A stretch of 64,000 bases of DNA from Chitinophaga vietnamensis (GCF_902167635.1 NZ_CABHMS010000004.1:496001-560000); one strand, 5' to 3'; shown: positions 42,453-52,147, counted from the stretch's first letter. Translations and numbers: made by a program. The notes: generated by a model not told the origin, from the letters alone.

Positions 42453-42493
42453 GGTAAAATAAAGAGCGCCCGGATAGCCTCCGGACGCTCTTT
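42453..42493 (-). terminator. Terminator of the TonB receptor-DUF4249 operon
   Basis: A 12-bp stem with one mismatch (42461-42473 with 42481-42493) and a 7-nt loop; TTTATTTTA follows on the minus strand. Confidence 0.82.
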
Positions 42494-42511
42494 CGCCTAT
42501 GTGTTTCCGTT

Positions 42512-43375
42512 TTACTTCGCGGTTTTCTCGGCGCGACTTACCGCTGATGTGCCGAAGCGGCCAAGGATTTTTATCTTCCCGTTAGGGGTAGTGTTCAATA
42601 CGTTGCTTCTCACATTTTCGAGCACCTTGGCAAACAGGCCACCAGCGTGTACCTGATCATTTACCTGGGTGAGGAAATCGTAGTTGCCATGTGTAATGGA
42701 GAATATTTTAACGATCACAGTTTCATTCAGCAGAAATGGGTGATCATTATCAGTGATGCCTTGCGCAATCGGCAGGATGAAAGAGGCGCCATCGGAGAGG
42801 CCTTCATCATAAGTACCGTCGATGGAAAAAACATCTGACACTTTTTTGGTGGTGTCATTGCGGTAAGACCGGATCCAGTAATAGTCGGTAGCACCGGAGA
42901 GGTCTTTGGCGTGAAACTTCGCATAGTAACCCTCTTTGCCGCTCAGCGCTTCGTCTTTGGTCTTGTATTCGAAGGTAATGGAATCGATAGGCGGCACGCG
43001 GCGCAGGGTATCGAGGGCTTCGAATATCTCGCCCTTGTAGGCTACATGCAGCTTGTAAGCATGGCCTATTATACCTATCGGCTTGTTACCTGCATCATAA
43101 GTATACATATCGTTCTTGAAAGTGAACGGATAGTTGGCACCGGAAGTGAGATCATACAAGGTGATGGTGGCATCGTTGATGATGGGAGCCGGAGCCTGGT
43201 CTGTGTAGGGCACTGACATAGTGAACCTGATCTTCTGCAAACCGGTTTCGTTGGTGATCCAGGCATCCATTACGGGAAATGATTGTCCCTTGGGCACATC
43301 CAGGTTGATGGAGTCTTCGCAGGCAGTTAAAAAAGCAAGCGCAGCGAAGGATATGAATAGCAATATCTTTCTCAT
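42512..43375 (-). CDS. DUF4249 family lipoprotein, TonB-receptor partner
   Basis: 287 residues from ATG 43375 (the frame is open further but overlaps the receptor gene). The lipoprotein signal ends LTAC, with Cys at residue 18. DUF4249 blocks are EDSINLDVPKG, PVMDAWITNETGLQKIRF, INDATITLYDLTSG and SKPIGIIGHAYKLHVA-like strands. It is 4 nt after the TonB receptor gene, the usual order for this pair. The lipoprotein likely sits on the cell surface over the receptor. The orphan at 7580-8461 is its paralogue. Confidence 0.88.
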   Translation of the reverse strand: MRKILLFISFAALAFLTACEDSINLDVPKGQSFPVMDAWITNETGLQKIRFTMSVPYTDQAPAPIINDATITLYDLTSGANYPFTFKNDMYTYDAGNKPIGIIGHAYKLHVAYKGEIFEALDTLRRVPPIDSITFEYKTKDEALSGKEGYYAKFHAKDLSGATDYYWIRSYRNDTTKKVSDVFSIDGTYDEGLSDGASFILPIAQGITDNDHPFLLNETVIVKIFSITHGNYDFLTQVNDQVHAGGLFAKVLENVRSNVLNTTPNGKIKILGRFGTSAVSRAEKTAK

Positions 43376-43379
43376 GTGA

Positions 43380-45758
43380 TCAGAATTTAAAGTTATAGGT
43401 GATGCCTGGGATGATAGAGCCGATGATGGACAAGCGCACGGCTTCTTTCTTGGATGGATCATCCGGGTTCTGTCTGAAGTACACGGTATAAGCATTTCTG
43501 CGCGCATACACATTGTACAGAGAGAACACCCATTCTCCTTTCCAGCGGTGCAGTTGTTTGCCTTTCAGCGTAAACGACAGGTCAAGGCGGTGGAAAGGGC
43601 TGAGGCGGTAGTTGTTACGTTTCTCGGTGCTGTTGTAAGGAATATCCCAGTCCTGGAACTCCAGCCTGTTATCGGCGAAAGTAGCAGGCGTGCCGGAAGC
43701 ATATACCCAGTTGGCAGAGAGTGATGTACGTTTAGTGAAAGTATGTGTTACCACGATGTTCACATTGTGGGTACGATCATAGCGATTCAGGAACCACTCA
43801 TCCATGCTGATGCCAGGCGTTTTCCTTTCGGAGCGGGAGAGTGTATAGCTGATCCATCCGGTGGTTTTACCGATATCTTTTTTAGCATACAATTCGATAC
43901 CGTAAGCGCGGCCCTGTGAAGGCAGCAGATCGGCTTCGATCAAGGGATTCAGCTGAAGATTGGCATTGTCGATGTAATCCAGCTGGTGATCGGTGGTTTT
44001 ATAGAAAGCCTCTGCTGAAAATTCGTAGGCATCATTAGGCGAATTGTAAAAATATCCCAGGGTATATTGGTCTGATACCATCGGTTCGATATTGTTGGTG
44101 CTGGGGGTCCAGATATCGAGCGGCGTAGGGGATGCAGTGTTAGACAGCTGGTGCATGAACTGGGAAGTCCGGCTGTAGGCCACTTTCACGGCATGCTGAT
44201 CGTTGAAGGCGTAGCGTGCGCTGATCCTGGGTTCAAAGTAGTAATAACCTTTGATCCGTTCATTGGCGCCGTATTCTTTCATACCGATGAGCGTTTTACG
44301 TATGCCAGGTGTGGTATCGTTGAAGTAGTACGCAGTACCCTTGCCAAGCAGCTGGTATGCGGAAAGGCGCAAGCCATATTGCACGCCGAATTTTTTGCTG
44401 GGCTTAAATTCGTGATCGATGTACACGGCTGATTCCAGTGCGTGCTTGTCGGGCAATTGCTTGAGGCGGATGGTATCTCCCTCTGTGCCTTTACCAGTGC
44501 CCGGTTTGAAGGTATAATAAACGCCCTGCACACCAAAATGTACGCTGTTGGCAGCATTGATGTAGTAGGTGAAAGATGGCTTCAGGCCGTAGTTGATGAT
44601 GTTGGAGGTCCAGTCATAAGTCTGGGTGGCCTCGCCGGCTGATTTGTGTGTGTTATTGCTGAAGCTCAGACTATAATCGTATTTGCTGTAATACGTGGTG
44701 AGGTTGAGGAACAGCCGGTTGGTGAATACGTGGTTCCAGCGAACGGTGGCCGTGCTGTTGCCCCAGTTCATATTGACGTCTTTACCAAATCCGAATACAT
44801 CTCTGCCGAAATAACCACTTACAAAGAGCGTATTGTTTTTGTTGAACTTGTAATTGGCTTTAGCGGTGATGTCGTAGAAGTTCAGTTTGGTATCTTTCAT
44901 ATCTCCCTTTAAAAATGGCTTCATCATCACGTCGATGTAGGATCGGCGTGCCGCCACGATAAAGGACGATTTATCTTTTACCAGCGGGCCTTCTGCAGAG
45001 AGGCGGCTGAAGATATTACCGATACCGCCGTTAAGGTTGAACTGCTGGTTGTTACCGTCCTTCATACGGATGTCGAGCACGGAAGAAGTGCGTCCGCCGT
45101 ATTCCGCCGGGAATCCGCCTTTGATCAGGTCGAGGCTTTTTACGGCATCGGGGTTGAACACGGAGAAAAAGCCGAGCATGTGCGTGGAGTTGTATACCGG
45201 CGCTTCATCCAGCAGTATCAGGTTTTCATCGCTGTTACCACCGCGTACGTTGAAGCCGTTGGCGCCTTCTCCTACAGTGGTTACACCGGGCAAGGTCTGG
45301 ATCGAGCGCAACACATCTACCTCACCCATAAAGGTGGGCATCTTCTTCATTTGTTGTATATCCAGTTTATTGATGCTGGTGTTGAGCGTGTTGATAGTCC
45401 TTTCCTGTTTGTTGCCGCTGATCGTTACTTCGTTCAGCTGGCTGCTGGAGGCTTCCAGCTTTACATCGAGCGTTTTGCTGCTGGTAAGGTTCACCGTTGT
45501 TTTAAAAGGGGCATAACCGATATAGCTGAATTGCAGCTCATGGTCGCCTGCTGGCAGCGTAAGGGAATAAAAGCCATACTGGTTGGTCACGGTGCCGATA
45601 CCCGTACCCGGCTTGCTGATGGTGATGCCTACCAGGCTTTCACCGTTTTGTTTGTCCTTCACATAACCGCTAATGGTGTAGCGCTGTTGTGCATAGGTGG
45701 CGTTTCCAGCCAGCAATAGGCATAACAGGGACAGGAGCATGATCGCCTTCGTTTTCAT
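43380..45758 (-). CDS. TonB-dependent receptor with carboxypeptidase-like domain
   Basis: 792 residues from ATG 45758, with signal peptide MKTKAIMLLSLLCLLLAGNATYAQ. Then a CarboxypepD_reg-like domain (about 25-110, ISGYVKDKQNGESLVGITISK), a plug domain (about 115-235, with MGEVDVLRSIQTLPGVTTVGEG and GGNSDENLILLDEAPVYN) and a 22-strand-type barrel ending in ...GITYNFKF, with the C-terminal Phe. It imports a ligand bound by the partner DUF4249 lipoprotein; the ligand is not known. The longer frame start is rejected because ATG 45758 gives the signal peptide. Confidence 0.92.
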   Translation of the reverse strand: MKTKAIMLLSLLCLLLAGNATYAQQRYTISGYVKDKQNGESLVGITISKPGTGIGTVTNQYGFYSLTLPAGDHELQFSYIGYAPFKTTVNLTSSKTLDVKLEASSSQLNEVTISGNKQERTINTLNTSINKLDIQQMKKMPTFMGEVDVLRSIQTLPGVTTVGEGANGFNVRGGNSDENLILLDEAPVYNSTHMLGFFSVFNPDAVKSLDLIKGGFPAEYGGRTSSVLDIRMKDGNNQQFNLNGGIGNIFSRLSAEGPLVKDKSSFIVAARRSYIDVMMKPFLKGDMKDTKLNFYDITAKANYKFNKNNTLFVSGYFGRDVFGFGKDVNMNWGNSTATVRWNHVFTNRLFLNLTTYYSKYDYSLSFSNNTHKSAGEATQTYDWTSNIINYGLKPSFTYYINAANSVHFGVQGVYYTFKPGTGKGTEGDTIRLKQLPDKHALESAVYIDHEFKPSKKFGVQYGLRLSAYQLLGKGTAYYFNDTTPGIRKTLIGMKEYGANERIKGYYYFEPRISARYAFNDQHAVKVAYSRTSQFMHQLSNTASPTPLDIWTPSTNNIEPMVSDQYTLGYFYNSPNDAYEFSAEAFYKTTDHQLDYIDNANLQLNPLIEADLLPSQGRAYGIELYAKKDIGKTTGWISYTLSRSERKTPGISMDEWFLNRYDRTHNVNIVVTHTFTKRTSLSANWVYASGTPATFADNRLEFQDWDIPYNSTEKRNNYRLSPFHRLDLSFTLKGKQLHRWKGEWVFSLYNVYARRNAYTVYFRQNPDDPSKKEAVRLSIIGSIIPGITYNFKF

Positions 45759-45846
45759 AAAAGGTAAGTACAATTTTGATGAGATGTTTTCCAGTTTTGT
45801 AACACGCATATATGACGATATACAGCGGTGCTACCCCTACGGCAGG

Positions 45847-45854
45847 CAAAAATA
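45847..45854 (-). promoter_or_regulatory. TAnnTTTG element of the TonB receptor operon
   Basis: Reads TATTTTTG on the minus strand, a full -7 match. It implies a leader of about 84 nt, long for this window, which leaves room for RNA-level control. No -33 TTG is obvious. Confidence 0.4.
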
Positions 45855-45935
45855 AATACGGACCTGCCAGAAAGATGTACCGCTTGTAATATTGTGCATC
45901 TTTTCCGGAAGGCCCGTATGAAGAAATAATGAAGA

Positions 45936-46148
45936 CTAGTCGAGGGTGTCACATTTGTAACCCAGCCGGGTCACAAAGTCGATAATGGATTGCTCACCAA
46001 GGCTTTGCGGGCAGATCACCCGAAGTACTTTATCGCAATCCTCAATATCTACGCTACAGGCATTTACTTTGAAATGATCGAAGATGGCCTTTATTACATT
46101 ATTTTTATCCTGTATGGTATTAATATTTGTACGGAATATTCCAATCAT
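45936..46148 (-). CDS. Small HMA/metallochaperone-like protein without CxxC
   Basis: 70 residues from ATG 46148. The ferredoxin-like alpha/beta pattern of HMA domains is visible: MIGIFRTNINTIQDKNNVIKAIFDHF, VNACSVDIEDCDKVLRVICPQ, IIDFVTRLGYKCDTLD. The usual CxxC metal site after the first strand is missing (it reads TIQDKNNV). Cysteines occur elsewhere, at scattered places. It is divergent from the AraC regulator over a 109-nt region with a direct repeat. Likely a small-molecule or protein binder; function unknown. Confidence 0.62.
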   Translation of the reverse strand: MIGIFRTNINTIQDKNNVIKAIFDHFKVNACSVDIEDCDKVLRVICPQSLGEQSIIDFVTRLGYKCDTLD

Positions 46149-46215
46149 GGCATATGTTATTTGAGTTATTCGGAATATTTTTATGCAAATTTGCAACTGT
46201 TCTCCCTACCGACTG

Positions 46216-46251
46216 TTACACGAAAAGGATAAAACATTACACGAAACGGAT
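46216..46251. repeat. 21-bp-spaced direct repeat upstream of the AraC gene
   Basis: TTACACGAAAAGGAT at 46216-46230 and TTACACGAAACGGAT at 46237-46251 are 14/15 identical, with starts 21 bp apart (two helical turns). That is the geometry of AraC-family half-sites. It ends 7 nt before the AraC start codon. Confidence 0.75.
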
Positions 46252-46257
46252 TTTTTT

Positions 46258-47247
46258 ATGGCCGTAACGATCACTAATGATTCCAGGGATGTACTGCTGA
46301 AAGAAGAGCAGCTGGAAATGGGGCCCAAGCTGAATTCATCCACCATCATCGAAGAGAACCATTCCATGCGCTACGCTTTTGGAGAGGCAGATATGAGCGG
46401 GCTGTACTTCGACGGCTATCATATGGCCTTTGGTAAAGCAGAAGTGTATGAGAACCTGCATATCGAACATGTATCCCGTCAGCCCCTGGTGGGTATGCTT
46501 TTCCTGCATCGGGGAGATATCTGTGCCCGCATCGAAGGGCTTTCCAATTCATTTCGTTTTTCTACCGCGGAACATAACCTGATGTTCTCGCCACAGGAGC
46601 ATGAATCTGCCGATGTGGCCAAGCAGCAAGGTATTTCCATATTCACCCTGAGCTTCACACAGGAACGTTTTCTGCAACTGGCAGAGAATAATGGGGAGAT
46701 ATTGGAGAAACTGGCTAATCGTATAGTCGACAATAAATCGGTGATGCTGGATGTCAAGAAGAACCGGATGATCACGCCACGCATGAATATGGTGATAGAG
46801 GATATCCGCCGCTGTGGCTTCCAAGGAGGGCTCAAGAAGTTATTTCTGCAATCCAAGGCTACGGAATTGCTGGCATTGCAATGTGATCAGGTGGCGATGG
46901 AAAAGACAACGCGCATGGCTACACGAAAAATCACCGGTAGCGATGTGGAAAGGCTGCATCACGCCCGCACCTTGCTGTTGAAGGATCTGCAAAACCCGCC
47001 CTCGCTGGCGCAGCTGGCGCGTTTGTCGGGCCTGAATGAATTTAAATTGAAAACGGGCTTCAGGGAAGTCTTTCATAATACGGTATTCGGCTGCCTGAGC
47101 GATCACCGCCTGGAACTCGCCAGGGACCTGATCCAGTCGGGAACCAAAACCATGACAATGATCGCCGATGAGGCAGGATACTCTTCTGTACAGCATTTCA
47201 GCAATGCCTTCCGAAAGAAATATGGAATAAGCCCGAGTAAAATTTGA
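46258..47247 (+). CDS. AraC family transcriptional regulator
   Basis: 329 residues from ATG 46258. The C-terminal double helix-turn-helix (about 230-329) is complete: PSLAQLARLSGLNEFKLKTGFREVFHNTVFGCLSDHRLELARDLI and MTMIADEAGYSSVQHFSNAFRKKYGISPSKI. The N-terminal ligand part (about 1-200) lacks a recognisable cupin and resembles PchR/YbtA-type regulators, which often sense siderophores. The divergent small gene and the 21-bp direct repeat suggest autoregulation. The longer upstream frame crosses the repeat, so ATG 46258 is preferred. Its stop codon is inside the palindrome that follows. Confidence 0.88.
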   Translation: MAVTITNDSRDVLLKEEQLEMGPKLNSSTIIEENHSMRYAFGEADMSGLYFDGYHMAFGKAEVYENLHIEHVSRQPLVGMLFLHRGDICARIEGLSNSFRFSTAEHNLMFSPQEHESADVAKQQGISIFTLSFTQERFLQLAENNGEILEKLANRIVDNKSVMLDVKKNRMITPRMNMVIEDIRRCGFQGGLKKLFLQSKATELLALQCDQVAMEKTTRMATRKITGSDVERLHHARTLLLKDLQNPPSLAQLARLSGLNEFKLKTGFREVFHNTVFGCLSDHRLELARDLIQSGTKTMTMIADEAGYSSVQHFSNAFRKKYGISPSKI

Positions 47248-47400
47248 GGATGGGAGGATTTACGGATGTGAGAATTTACGGATGTGAGGATTTACGAATG
47301 TAAGAATTTGATGGGAACTTCAGTTCGCCTAAATTCTCACATTCGTAAATCCTCACATCCGTAAATTCTCACATCCGTAAATCCTCCCATTCTCAAATCC
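47240..47400. repeat. Large palindrome built of 16-nt repeats, between converging genes
   Basis: Arms 47240-47309 and 47331-47400 (70 nt each) pair with about four mismatches around a 21-nt loop. Each arm is itself made of 16-nt tandem units of form GRATTTACGRATGTRA (47256-47271, 47272-47287, 47288-47303, plus diverged units at the ends). The left arm includes the AraC stop TGA; the right arm ends at the base before the next gene's stop. Confidence 0.9.
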
Positions 47401-48030
47401 TTAATATGCTACTGTGAAACGTTGTTTCTTGAACTGTGGTTTTTCCAGTTCATCTACCAACGCGATGGCATAGTCGGCACTGGAAATTTTACTGTGACCA
47501 TTGGCATCTGTCAGCAGCTGATCCTTGCCAGTGCGGTATTTGCCGGTGCGTTCGCCGGGGAAGATCTCTGCGGCCGGACTTAAAGCTGTCCAATCCAATT
47601 CTTTTTCTTGTCTTAATACATTGAGTGCATCGCGGGTAGCCGTGGCGCCTGCTTTCCATTGTTCAGGGAATTCAGGCGTGTCCAGTATTTGTACGCCAGG
47701 AGCAACTTCCAGGCTGCCGGCGCCACTCACTGCCAGCAGGCGTGTAACGCCCGCTTTCTTGGCGCCGTTGATAATTGCATGGATCGCTTTTACATAAGTA
47801 GCGCTGTCATGTGCATTGAATGCGCTGATCACCGCGTCATTGCCGCTCACCAGTTTGGCCACGGTATCTTCATTGGTTACGTCGCCTTGTTTCACGGTCA
47901 GGTGAGGATCTTTCAAACTTATTTTTTCAGGATTACGTACGATGGCCGTTACTGTATGGCCGCGTTGTAAGGCCTCTTTCAATATTTCAGTACCGATGAA
48001 TCCAGATGCGCCGATGATAGCTACTTTCAT
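47401..48030 (-). CDS. NAD(P)-binding oxidoreductase (NmrA/SDR-like)
   Basis: 209 residues. The N-terminus is a Rossmann fold: MKVAIIGASGFIGTEILKEALQRGH with the GxxGxxG motif, then AIVRNPEKI, VKQGDVTNEDTV and AVISAFNAH. The atypical-SDR pattern without an obvious Tyr-x-x-x-Lys catalytic pair fits the NmrA/'NAD(P)-dependent oxidoreductase' group; some are sensors instead of enzymes. Its stop is at the base just after the palindrome. No neighbour explains its substrate. Confidence 0.85.
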   Translation of the reverse strand: MKVAIIGASGFIGTEILKEALQRGHTVTAIVRNPEKISLKDPHLTVKQGDVTNEDTVAKLVSGNDAVISAFNAHDSATYVKAIHAIINGAKKAGVTRLLAVSGAGSLEVAPGVQILDTPEFPEQWKAGATATRDALNVLRQEKELDWTALSPAAEIFPGERTGKYRTGKDQLLTDANGHSKISSADYAIALVDELEKPQFKKQRFTVAY

Positions 48031-48210
48031 GTGTGTTAATTTTAGTAGTGATATAAATTACAGCCATAATGGCCAATTTGTTTAATTGTTATAATTATTA
48101 TTACAGTTATGGAGATAAAAAAAACAGATCGTTTTGATCTGTAATAAAAATAATTACAGTACAAATGTAGGAAAGAAAATTTATCTGGCAAATATTTTTT
48201 CAATGATAGA

Positions 48211-48244
48211 AAAAAATAAGGCCACACGGTAACGTGTGGCCTTA
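48211..48244 (-). terminator. Terminator of the membrane pyrophosphatase gene
   Basis: A 12-bp perfect stem (48217-48228 with 48233-48244) with a 4-nt loop and six T on the minus strand. It lies about 18 nt past the hppA stop. Confidence 0.88.
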
Positions 48245-48262
48245 CTGCTTATGTTCAGGACT

Positions 48263-50461
48263 TTATTTGAATGCAACGGTATTATTGCTGGCAACCGTTT
48301 TCGGAGCATCGGCGTGGATCACTTTAGCCACGGGCGTTTCATGCGTTTTAGTCTGGAACCTTTCGGCCAGGGTAGGCGCGATCACCAATGAAACGATCGA
48401 CATCAGTTTGATGAGGATGTTCATAGACGGACCAGAAGTATCTTTGAAAGGATCGCCAACGGTATCGCCGGTTACAGAGGCTTTATGCGGCTCTGATTTT
48501 TTGTAATAGGTTTCGCCATTGATCTCTACGCCTTTCTCGAAAGATTTCTTCGCATTATCCCAGGCGCCACCAGCATTGTTCTGGAAGATGCCCATCAATA
48601 CGCCACTCACAGTAGCGCCGGCAAGGAAACCGCCCAATACTTCAGGCCCTGCGATAAATCCGATCAGCAGCGGAGAGATCAGCGCAATAGCGCCAGGGAG
48701 CAGCATTTCGCGGATAGAAGCCTGTGTGGAGATGGCTACGCACTTGTCGTACTCCGGCTTGCCCGTGCCTTCCATAATGCCTGGTATCTCGCGGAACTGA
48801 CGGCGCACTTCTTCTACCATCGCCATGGCAGCGCGGCCTACAGCCGCAATCGCCAGCGAAGAGAATATAAATGGTATCATACCACCGATGAACAAGCCGG
48901 CTAATACATCTGCTTTATAAATATCGATCCCCTTGATACCGGCTACTCCTACGAATGCGGCAAACAGCGCCAGTGCAGTGAGCGCTGCGGAAGCAATCGC
49001 GAAACCCTTACCGGTGGCGGCTGTGGTGTTACCTACTGCATCCAGTATATCTGTTTTTTCACGCACATCTTTAGGCAGTTCGCTCATCTCGGCGATACCG
49101 CCGGCATTGTCCGCGATCGGACCAAATGCATCGATCGCGAGCTGCATAGCAGTAGTGGCCATCATACCGGCTGCCGCAATGGCCACGCCATAGAGGCCTG
49201 CAAAGGCATAAGAACCATAAATACCGCCCGCCAGCACCAGGATTGGCAGCATGGTGGATTCCATACCGACAGACAAACCACCGATGATATTGGTAGCATG
49301 CCCTGTAGCAGACTGACGGATGATAGAACGCACCGGGCGTTTACCCATCGCGGTATAATATTCAGTGATGATGCTCATCAGCGTACCTACTACAAGGCCC
49401 ACTACGATGGCGCCAAATACTTGTCCTTTCGTGAATTCGTGCTGGCGCAGTGTCATGGTGCCATCAGGCAGTATCCAGTTTACCAGGAAATACGATGCGA
49501 TCAGGGTAAGTACGATAGAGCCCCAGTTACCCATGTTGAGGGCTTTCTGTACCACGCCGGTATTAAGTCCTGCCGCATCGCTGATGCGCACAAAGAAGGT
49601 ACCGATGATAGAGAAGATGATACCTGTGCCGGCGATCATCATGGGGAGCAGGATAGGAGCGATGCCGCCAAAAGCGTCCTGGGAGCTGGTTTCAGAGCCC
49701 AACACCATGGTTGCGAGCACGGTGGCTACATAAGAACCGAAAAGGTCTGCGCCCATACCGGCTACGTCGCCTACGTTGTCTCCCACGTTATCCGCGATGG
49801 TAGCGGGGTTGCGGGGATCGTCTTCAGGGATGCCTGCTTCCACTTTACCTACGAGGTCAGCGCCTACGTCGGCAGCTTTGGTATAGATACCGCCGCCTAC
49901 GCGCGCAAACAGTGCAATACTTTCTGCGCCAAGGGAGAAGCCGGTCAATACTTCTATCGTTCTCATCATCTCAGCGCTGCCTGCGGCGGCGCCAAAGCAT
50001 GATTTTAATATGATAAAGAGGGAACCTAATCCGAGTACGGCCAGGCCGGCAACGCCCATGCCCATTACAGAACCGCCGGTAAAGGATACCTGCAGCGCTT
50101 TGGCGAGGCTGGTGCGTGCTGCTTGCGCAGTGCGCACATTGGCTTTGGTGGCGATCTTCATACCAATAAAGCCGGCAGTAGCGGAAAAGATAGCGCCCAC
50201 GATAAATGCCAGTGCAATCGTCCAGTGAGAGTTAGTATGGGATGCACCCATATAACCTAACAACAGAGCGGCGATAATAACAAAATAGGTGAGGATTTTA
50301 TACTCTGCTTTCAGAAATGCCATAGCGCCTTCAGCAATGTGCTGGGCTATTTCTTTCATCTTTTCATTGCCGGCATCCTGGCGGGTAACCCAGGCGCTGC
50401 GCAACGCGGTAAATAACAAAGCCAGTAATCCAAAACATGGAACGAGGTAAACTATACTCAT
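48263..50461 (-). CDS. hppA: K+-dependent membrane-bound pyrophosphatase (Na+- or H+-pumping)
   Basis: 732 residues with about 16 membrane helices. The PPi-binding signature runs [13 protein letters not shown], then [19 protein letters not shown] and [10 protein letters not shown]. The segment [13 protein letters not shown] has Ala where K+-independent enzymes have Lys (GNTTKA), which marks the K+-dependent class; these are often Na+ pumps. It couples PPi hydrolysis to ion export across the cytoplasmic membrane. Monocistronic, with its own terminator. The transported ion cannot be fixed from these motifs alone. Confidence 0.93.
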   Translation of the reverse strand: MSIVYLVPCFGLLALLFTALRSAWVTRQDAGNEKMKEIAQHIAEGAMAFLKAEYKILTYFVIIAALLLGYMGASHTNSHWTIALAFIVGAIFSATAGFIGMKIATKANVRTAQAARTSLAKALQVSFTGGSVMGMGVAGLAVLGLGSLFIILKSCFGAAAGSAEMMRTIEVLTGFSLGAESIALFARVGGGIYTKAADVGADLVGKVEAGIPEDDPRNPATIADNVGDNVGDVAGMGADLFGSYVATVLATMVLGSETSSQDAFGGIAPILLPMMIAGTGIIFSIIGTFFVRISDAAGLNTGVVQKALNMGNWGSIVLTLIASYFLVNWILPDGTMTLRQHEFTKGQVFGAIVVGLVVGTLMSIITEYYTAMGKRPVRSIIRQSATGHATNIIGGLSVGMESTMLPILVLAGGIYGSYAFAGLYGVAIAAAGMMATTAMQLAIDAFGPIADNAGGIAEMSELPKDVREKTDILDAVGNTTAATGKGFAIASAALTALALFAAFVGVAGIKGIDIYKADVLAGLFIGGMIPFIFSSLAIAAVGRAAMAMVEEVRRQFREIPGIMEGTGKPEYDKCVAISTQASIREMLLPGAIALISPLLIGFIAGPEVLGGFLAGATVSGVLMGIFQNNAGGAWDNAKKSFEKGVEINGETYYKKSEPHKASVTGDTVGDPFKDTSGPSMNILIKLMSIVSLVIAPTLAERFQTKTHETPVAKVIHADAPKTVASNNTVAFK

Positions 50462-50629
50462 ATTAGCGAATTTAAAATATGCCTGGTTGACAAAAATCTA
50501 TAAAATCAAAAGATACCAAAAAGTGTTTCAAATAAAAATAAAACATAAATCAATAATAGTACATACAATAAAATAATTATTAGGGAAACCTGCTGTGACC
50601 GGGCTTTCAGGGGGAGAAAAATATTTTCG

Positions 50630-52147
50630 TCAGATACCTTCCCGGAAGGCCTGGCCGAGGAAGGCAGTGATATCAGCCGCAGTCATGGCTTCCTGCGACA
50701 GATGGGCCGCTGCCAGGTCGCCGGCAAAGCCATGCAGCCAGGCGCCCAGCAGCACAGCGGCTTTGGGCGTATATTGCTGCGCCAGCAGCCCTGTGAGGAT
50801 ACCTGTCAGCACATCGCCGCTACCGCCAGTGGCCATACCAGGATTGCCGGTGGGGTTAAAGTAGACTGCGCCATCAGGGCAGGCAATGGCAGAGTAGCGG
50901 CCCTTTAGCAGGATGTATAGCTGAAGCTTCACCGCCTGCGCCGACAGCAATTCCAAACGGTCAAAGTCGTTATCACTGTGGCCAAACAGTCGTTCAAACT
51001 CTTTGGGATGCGGGGTAAGGATAGAACCGGCCGGCACCTTATATAACAGGTACGGATATACGGAAAGCAGGTTGAGGGCGTCCGCATCTATCACCATCGG
51101 GCGCTGGTAGCTTTCCAGCAGCTTTTCGAATGCCAGGGCCGTGGCATTGTGCGTGCCAAGGCCGGGGCCAATACCCACAGCGGCATAGCTGGTTTGTGCT
51201 ACCGCCTCATGAAAGCGGCTGCTGTAGCGCTCTTCTTCATCGGTGAGGCACATGGCGCATGGCTCGCTGAGCTGCATGATCTGGTAACCGCTATGCGGCA
51301 CGTAACAGGTGAGCAGACCTACGCCCGCGCGCAGGCAGGCGCCTGCGCTGAGCACGGCAGCGCCCATCTTGCCATAGCTGCCGGCTATCAACAGGGCATG
51401 CCCGTAAGTGCCTTTGTGCGAAAACGGTGCCCGCGGCTGGTAGATGGTCTGTATCATGTCCCGGTCGGTCACATGAAAGCGTACAGGCGTTTGCGTTAGG
51501 TAACCGGGATGCAGGCGTATGGGCAGGATATCCACGGCGCCGGTGCTGGCGGCATTCTCCGGCAGCAGGAATGCCAGTTTGTAACACTCGAAGCTGAGGG
51601 TATGATGAGCCTGTATCACTGGCATATGTCGGGAGCTGCTATCGGCCATCAGCCCGGAGGGTATATCTATCGCTATGATATTGTGACGATGGTAATGGTC
51701 ATTGATCTGGTGGATGATGCCCGCTATCCAGCCATCGACGGGCTTATTCAGCCCGGTGCCGAAAATGGCATCCACAATAACGGCGCCGGCAGGCAATTCC
51801 GGAAAGTCGGCTACTGCGCCAATTTCGTATAGGCATGAGGGGTAGTGCTCCCTGAGCAGTTGCAGGTTGGCGGCATTGTCGGGGCTGCGTTGGCCGCCCG
51901 GTTGCAACAGGCATACTATGGCGGTATAACCCGCGCCCAGCAGCATCCGGGCGATCACGAGGCCATCGCCGCCATTATTGCCTTTACCGCAGAAAATGTA
52001 AAAGGAGTGTTCCGGGGTAAAGTGCTCTTCCAGCCATACTGCGCATGCTCCGGCGGCGCGCTCCATTAATTGGAGGCTGCTTACAGGTTCATGTTGTATC
52101 GTGTAGGCGTCGGCCTCGCGGACCTGCGCAGCACTGAAGATTTTCAT
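50630..52147 (-). CDS. nnr: Bifunctional NAD(P)H-hydrate epimerase/dehydratase
   Basis: 505 residues in two domains. The N-terminal YjeF epimerase domain (about 1-215) has CGKGNNGGDGLVIARMLL, and the C-terminal ADP-dependent dehydratase domain (about 225-505) has LTPHPKEFERLFG and NPTGNPGMATGGSGDVLTGILTGLLA. Together they repair damaged NADH/NADPH hydrates. The fused form is the common bacterial arrangement. Single gene; the upstream gap holds only a short AT-rich region. Confidence 0.95.
   Translation of the reverse strand: MKIFSAAQVREADAYTIQHEPVSSLQLMERAAGACAVWLEEHFTPEHSFYIFCGKGNNGGDGLVIARMLLGAGYTAIVCLLQPGGQRSPDNAANLQLLREHYPSCLYEIGAVADFPELPAGAVIVDAIFGTGLNKPVDGWIAGIIHQINDHYHRHNIIAIDIPSGLMADSSSRHMPVIQAHHTLSFECYKLAFLLPENAASTGAVDILPIRLHPGYLTQTPVRFHVTDRDMIQTIYQPRAPFSHKGTYGHALLIAGSYGKMGAAVLSAGACLRAGVGLLTCYVPHSGYQIMQLSEPCAMCLTDEEERYSSRFHEAVAQTSYAAVGIGPGLGTHNATALAFEKLLESYQRPMVIDADALNLLSVYPYLLYKVPAGSILTPHPKEFERLFGHSDNDFDRLELLSAQAVKLQLYILLKGRYSAIACPDGAVYFNPTGNPGMATGGSGDVLTGILTGLLAQQYTPKAAVLLGAWLHGFAGDLAAAHLSQEAMTAADITAFLGQAFREGI

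Noticed and set aside
45775-45809. Longer start for the TonB receptor (45809)
   Set aside because: Only ATG 45758 produces a proper signal peptide; the extra 17 residues are not signal-like.
45759-45854. Riboswitch in the 84-nt leader of the TonB receptor gene (for example cobalamin)
   Set aside because: I could not find the conserved B12-box or any other riboswitch core; the leader is also too short for a cobalamin riboswitch.
47240-47400. CRISPR array or tandem minisatellite from the 16-nt units
   Set aside because: There are no spacers, the units are contiguous, and the second half is the inverted copy of the first. It is a palindrome.
49298-50002. 234-aa plus-strand frame opposite hppA
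   Set aside because: Antisense shadow with no promoter or recognisable domain.
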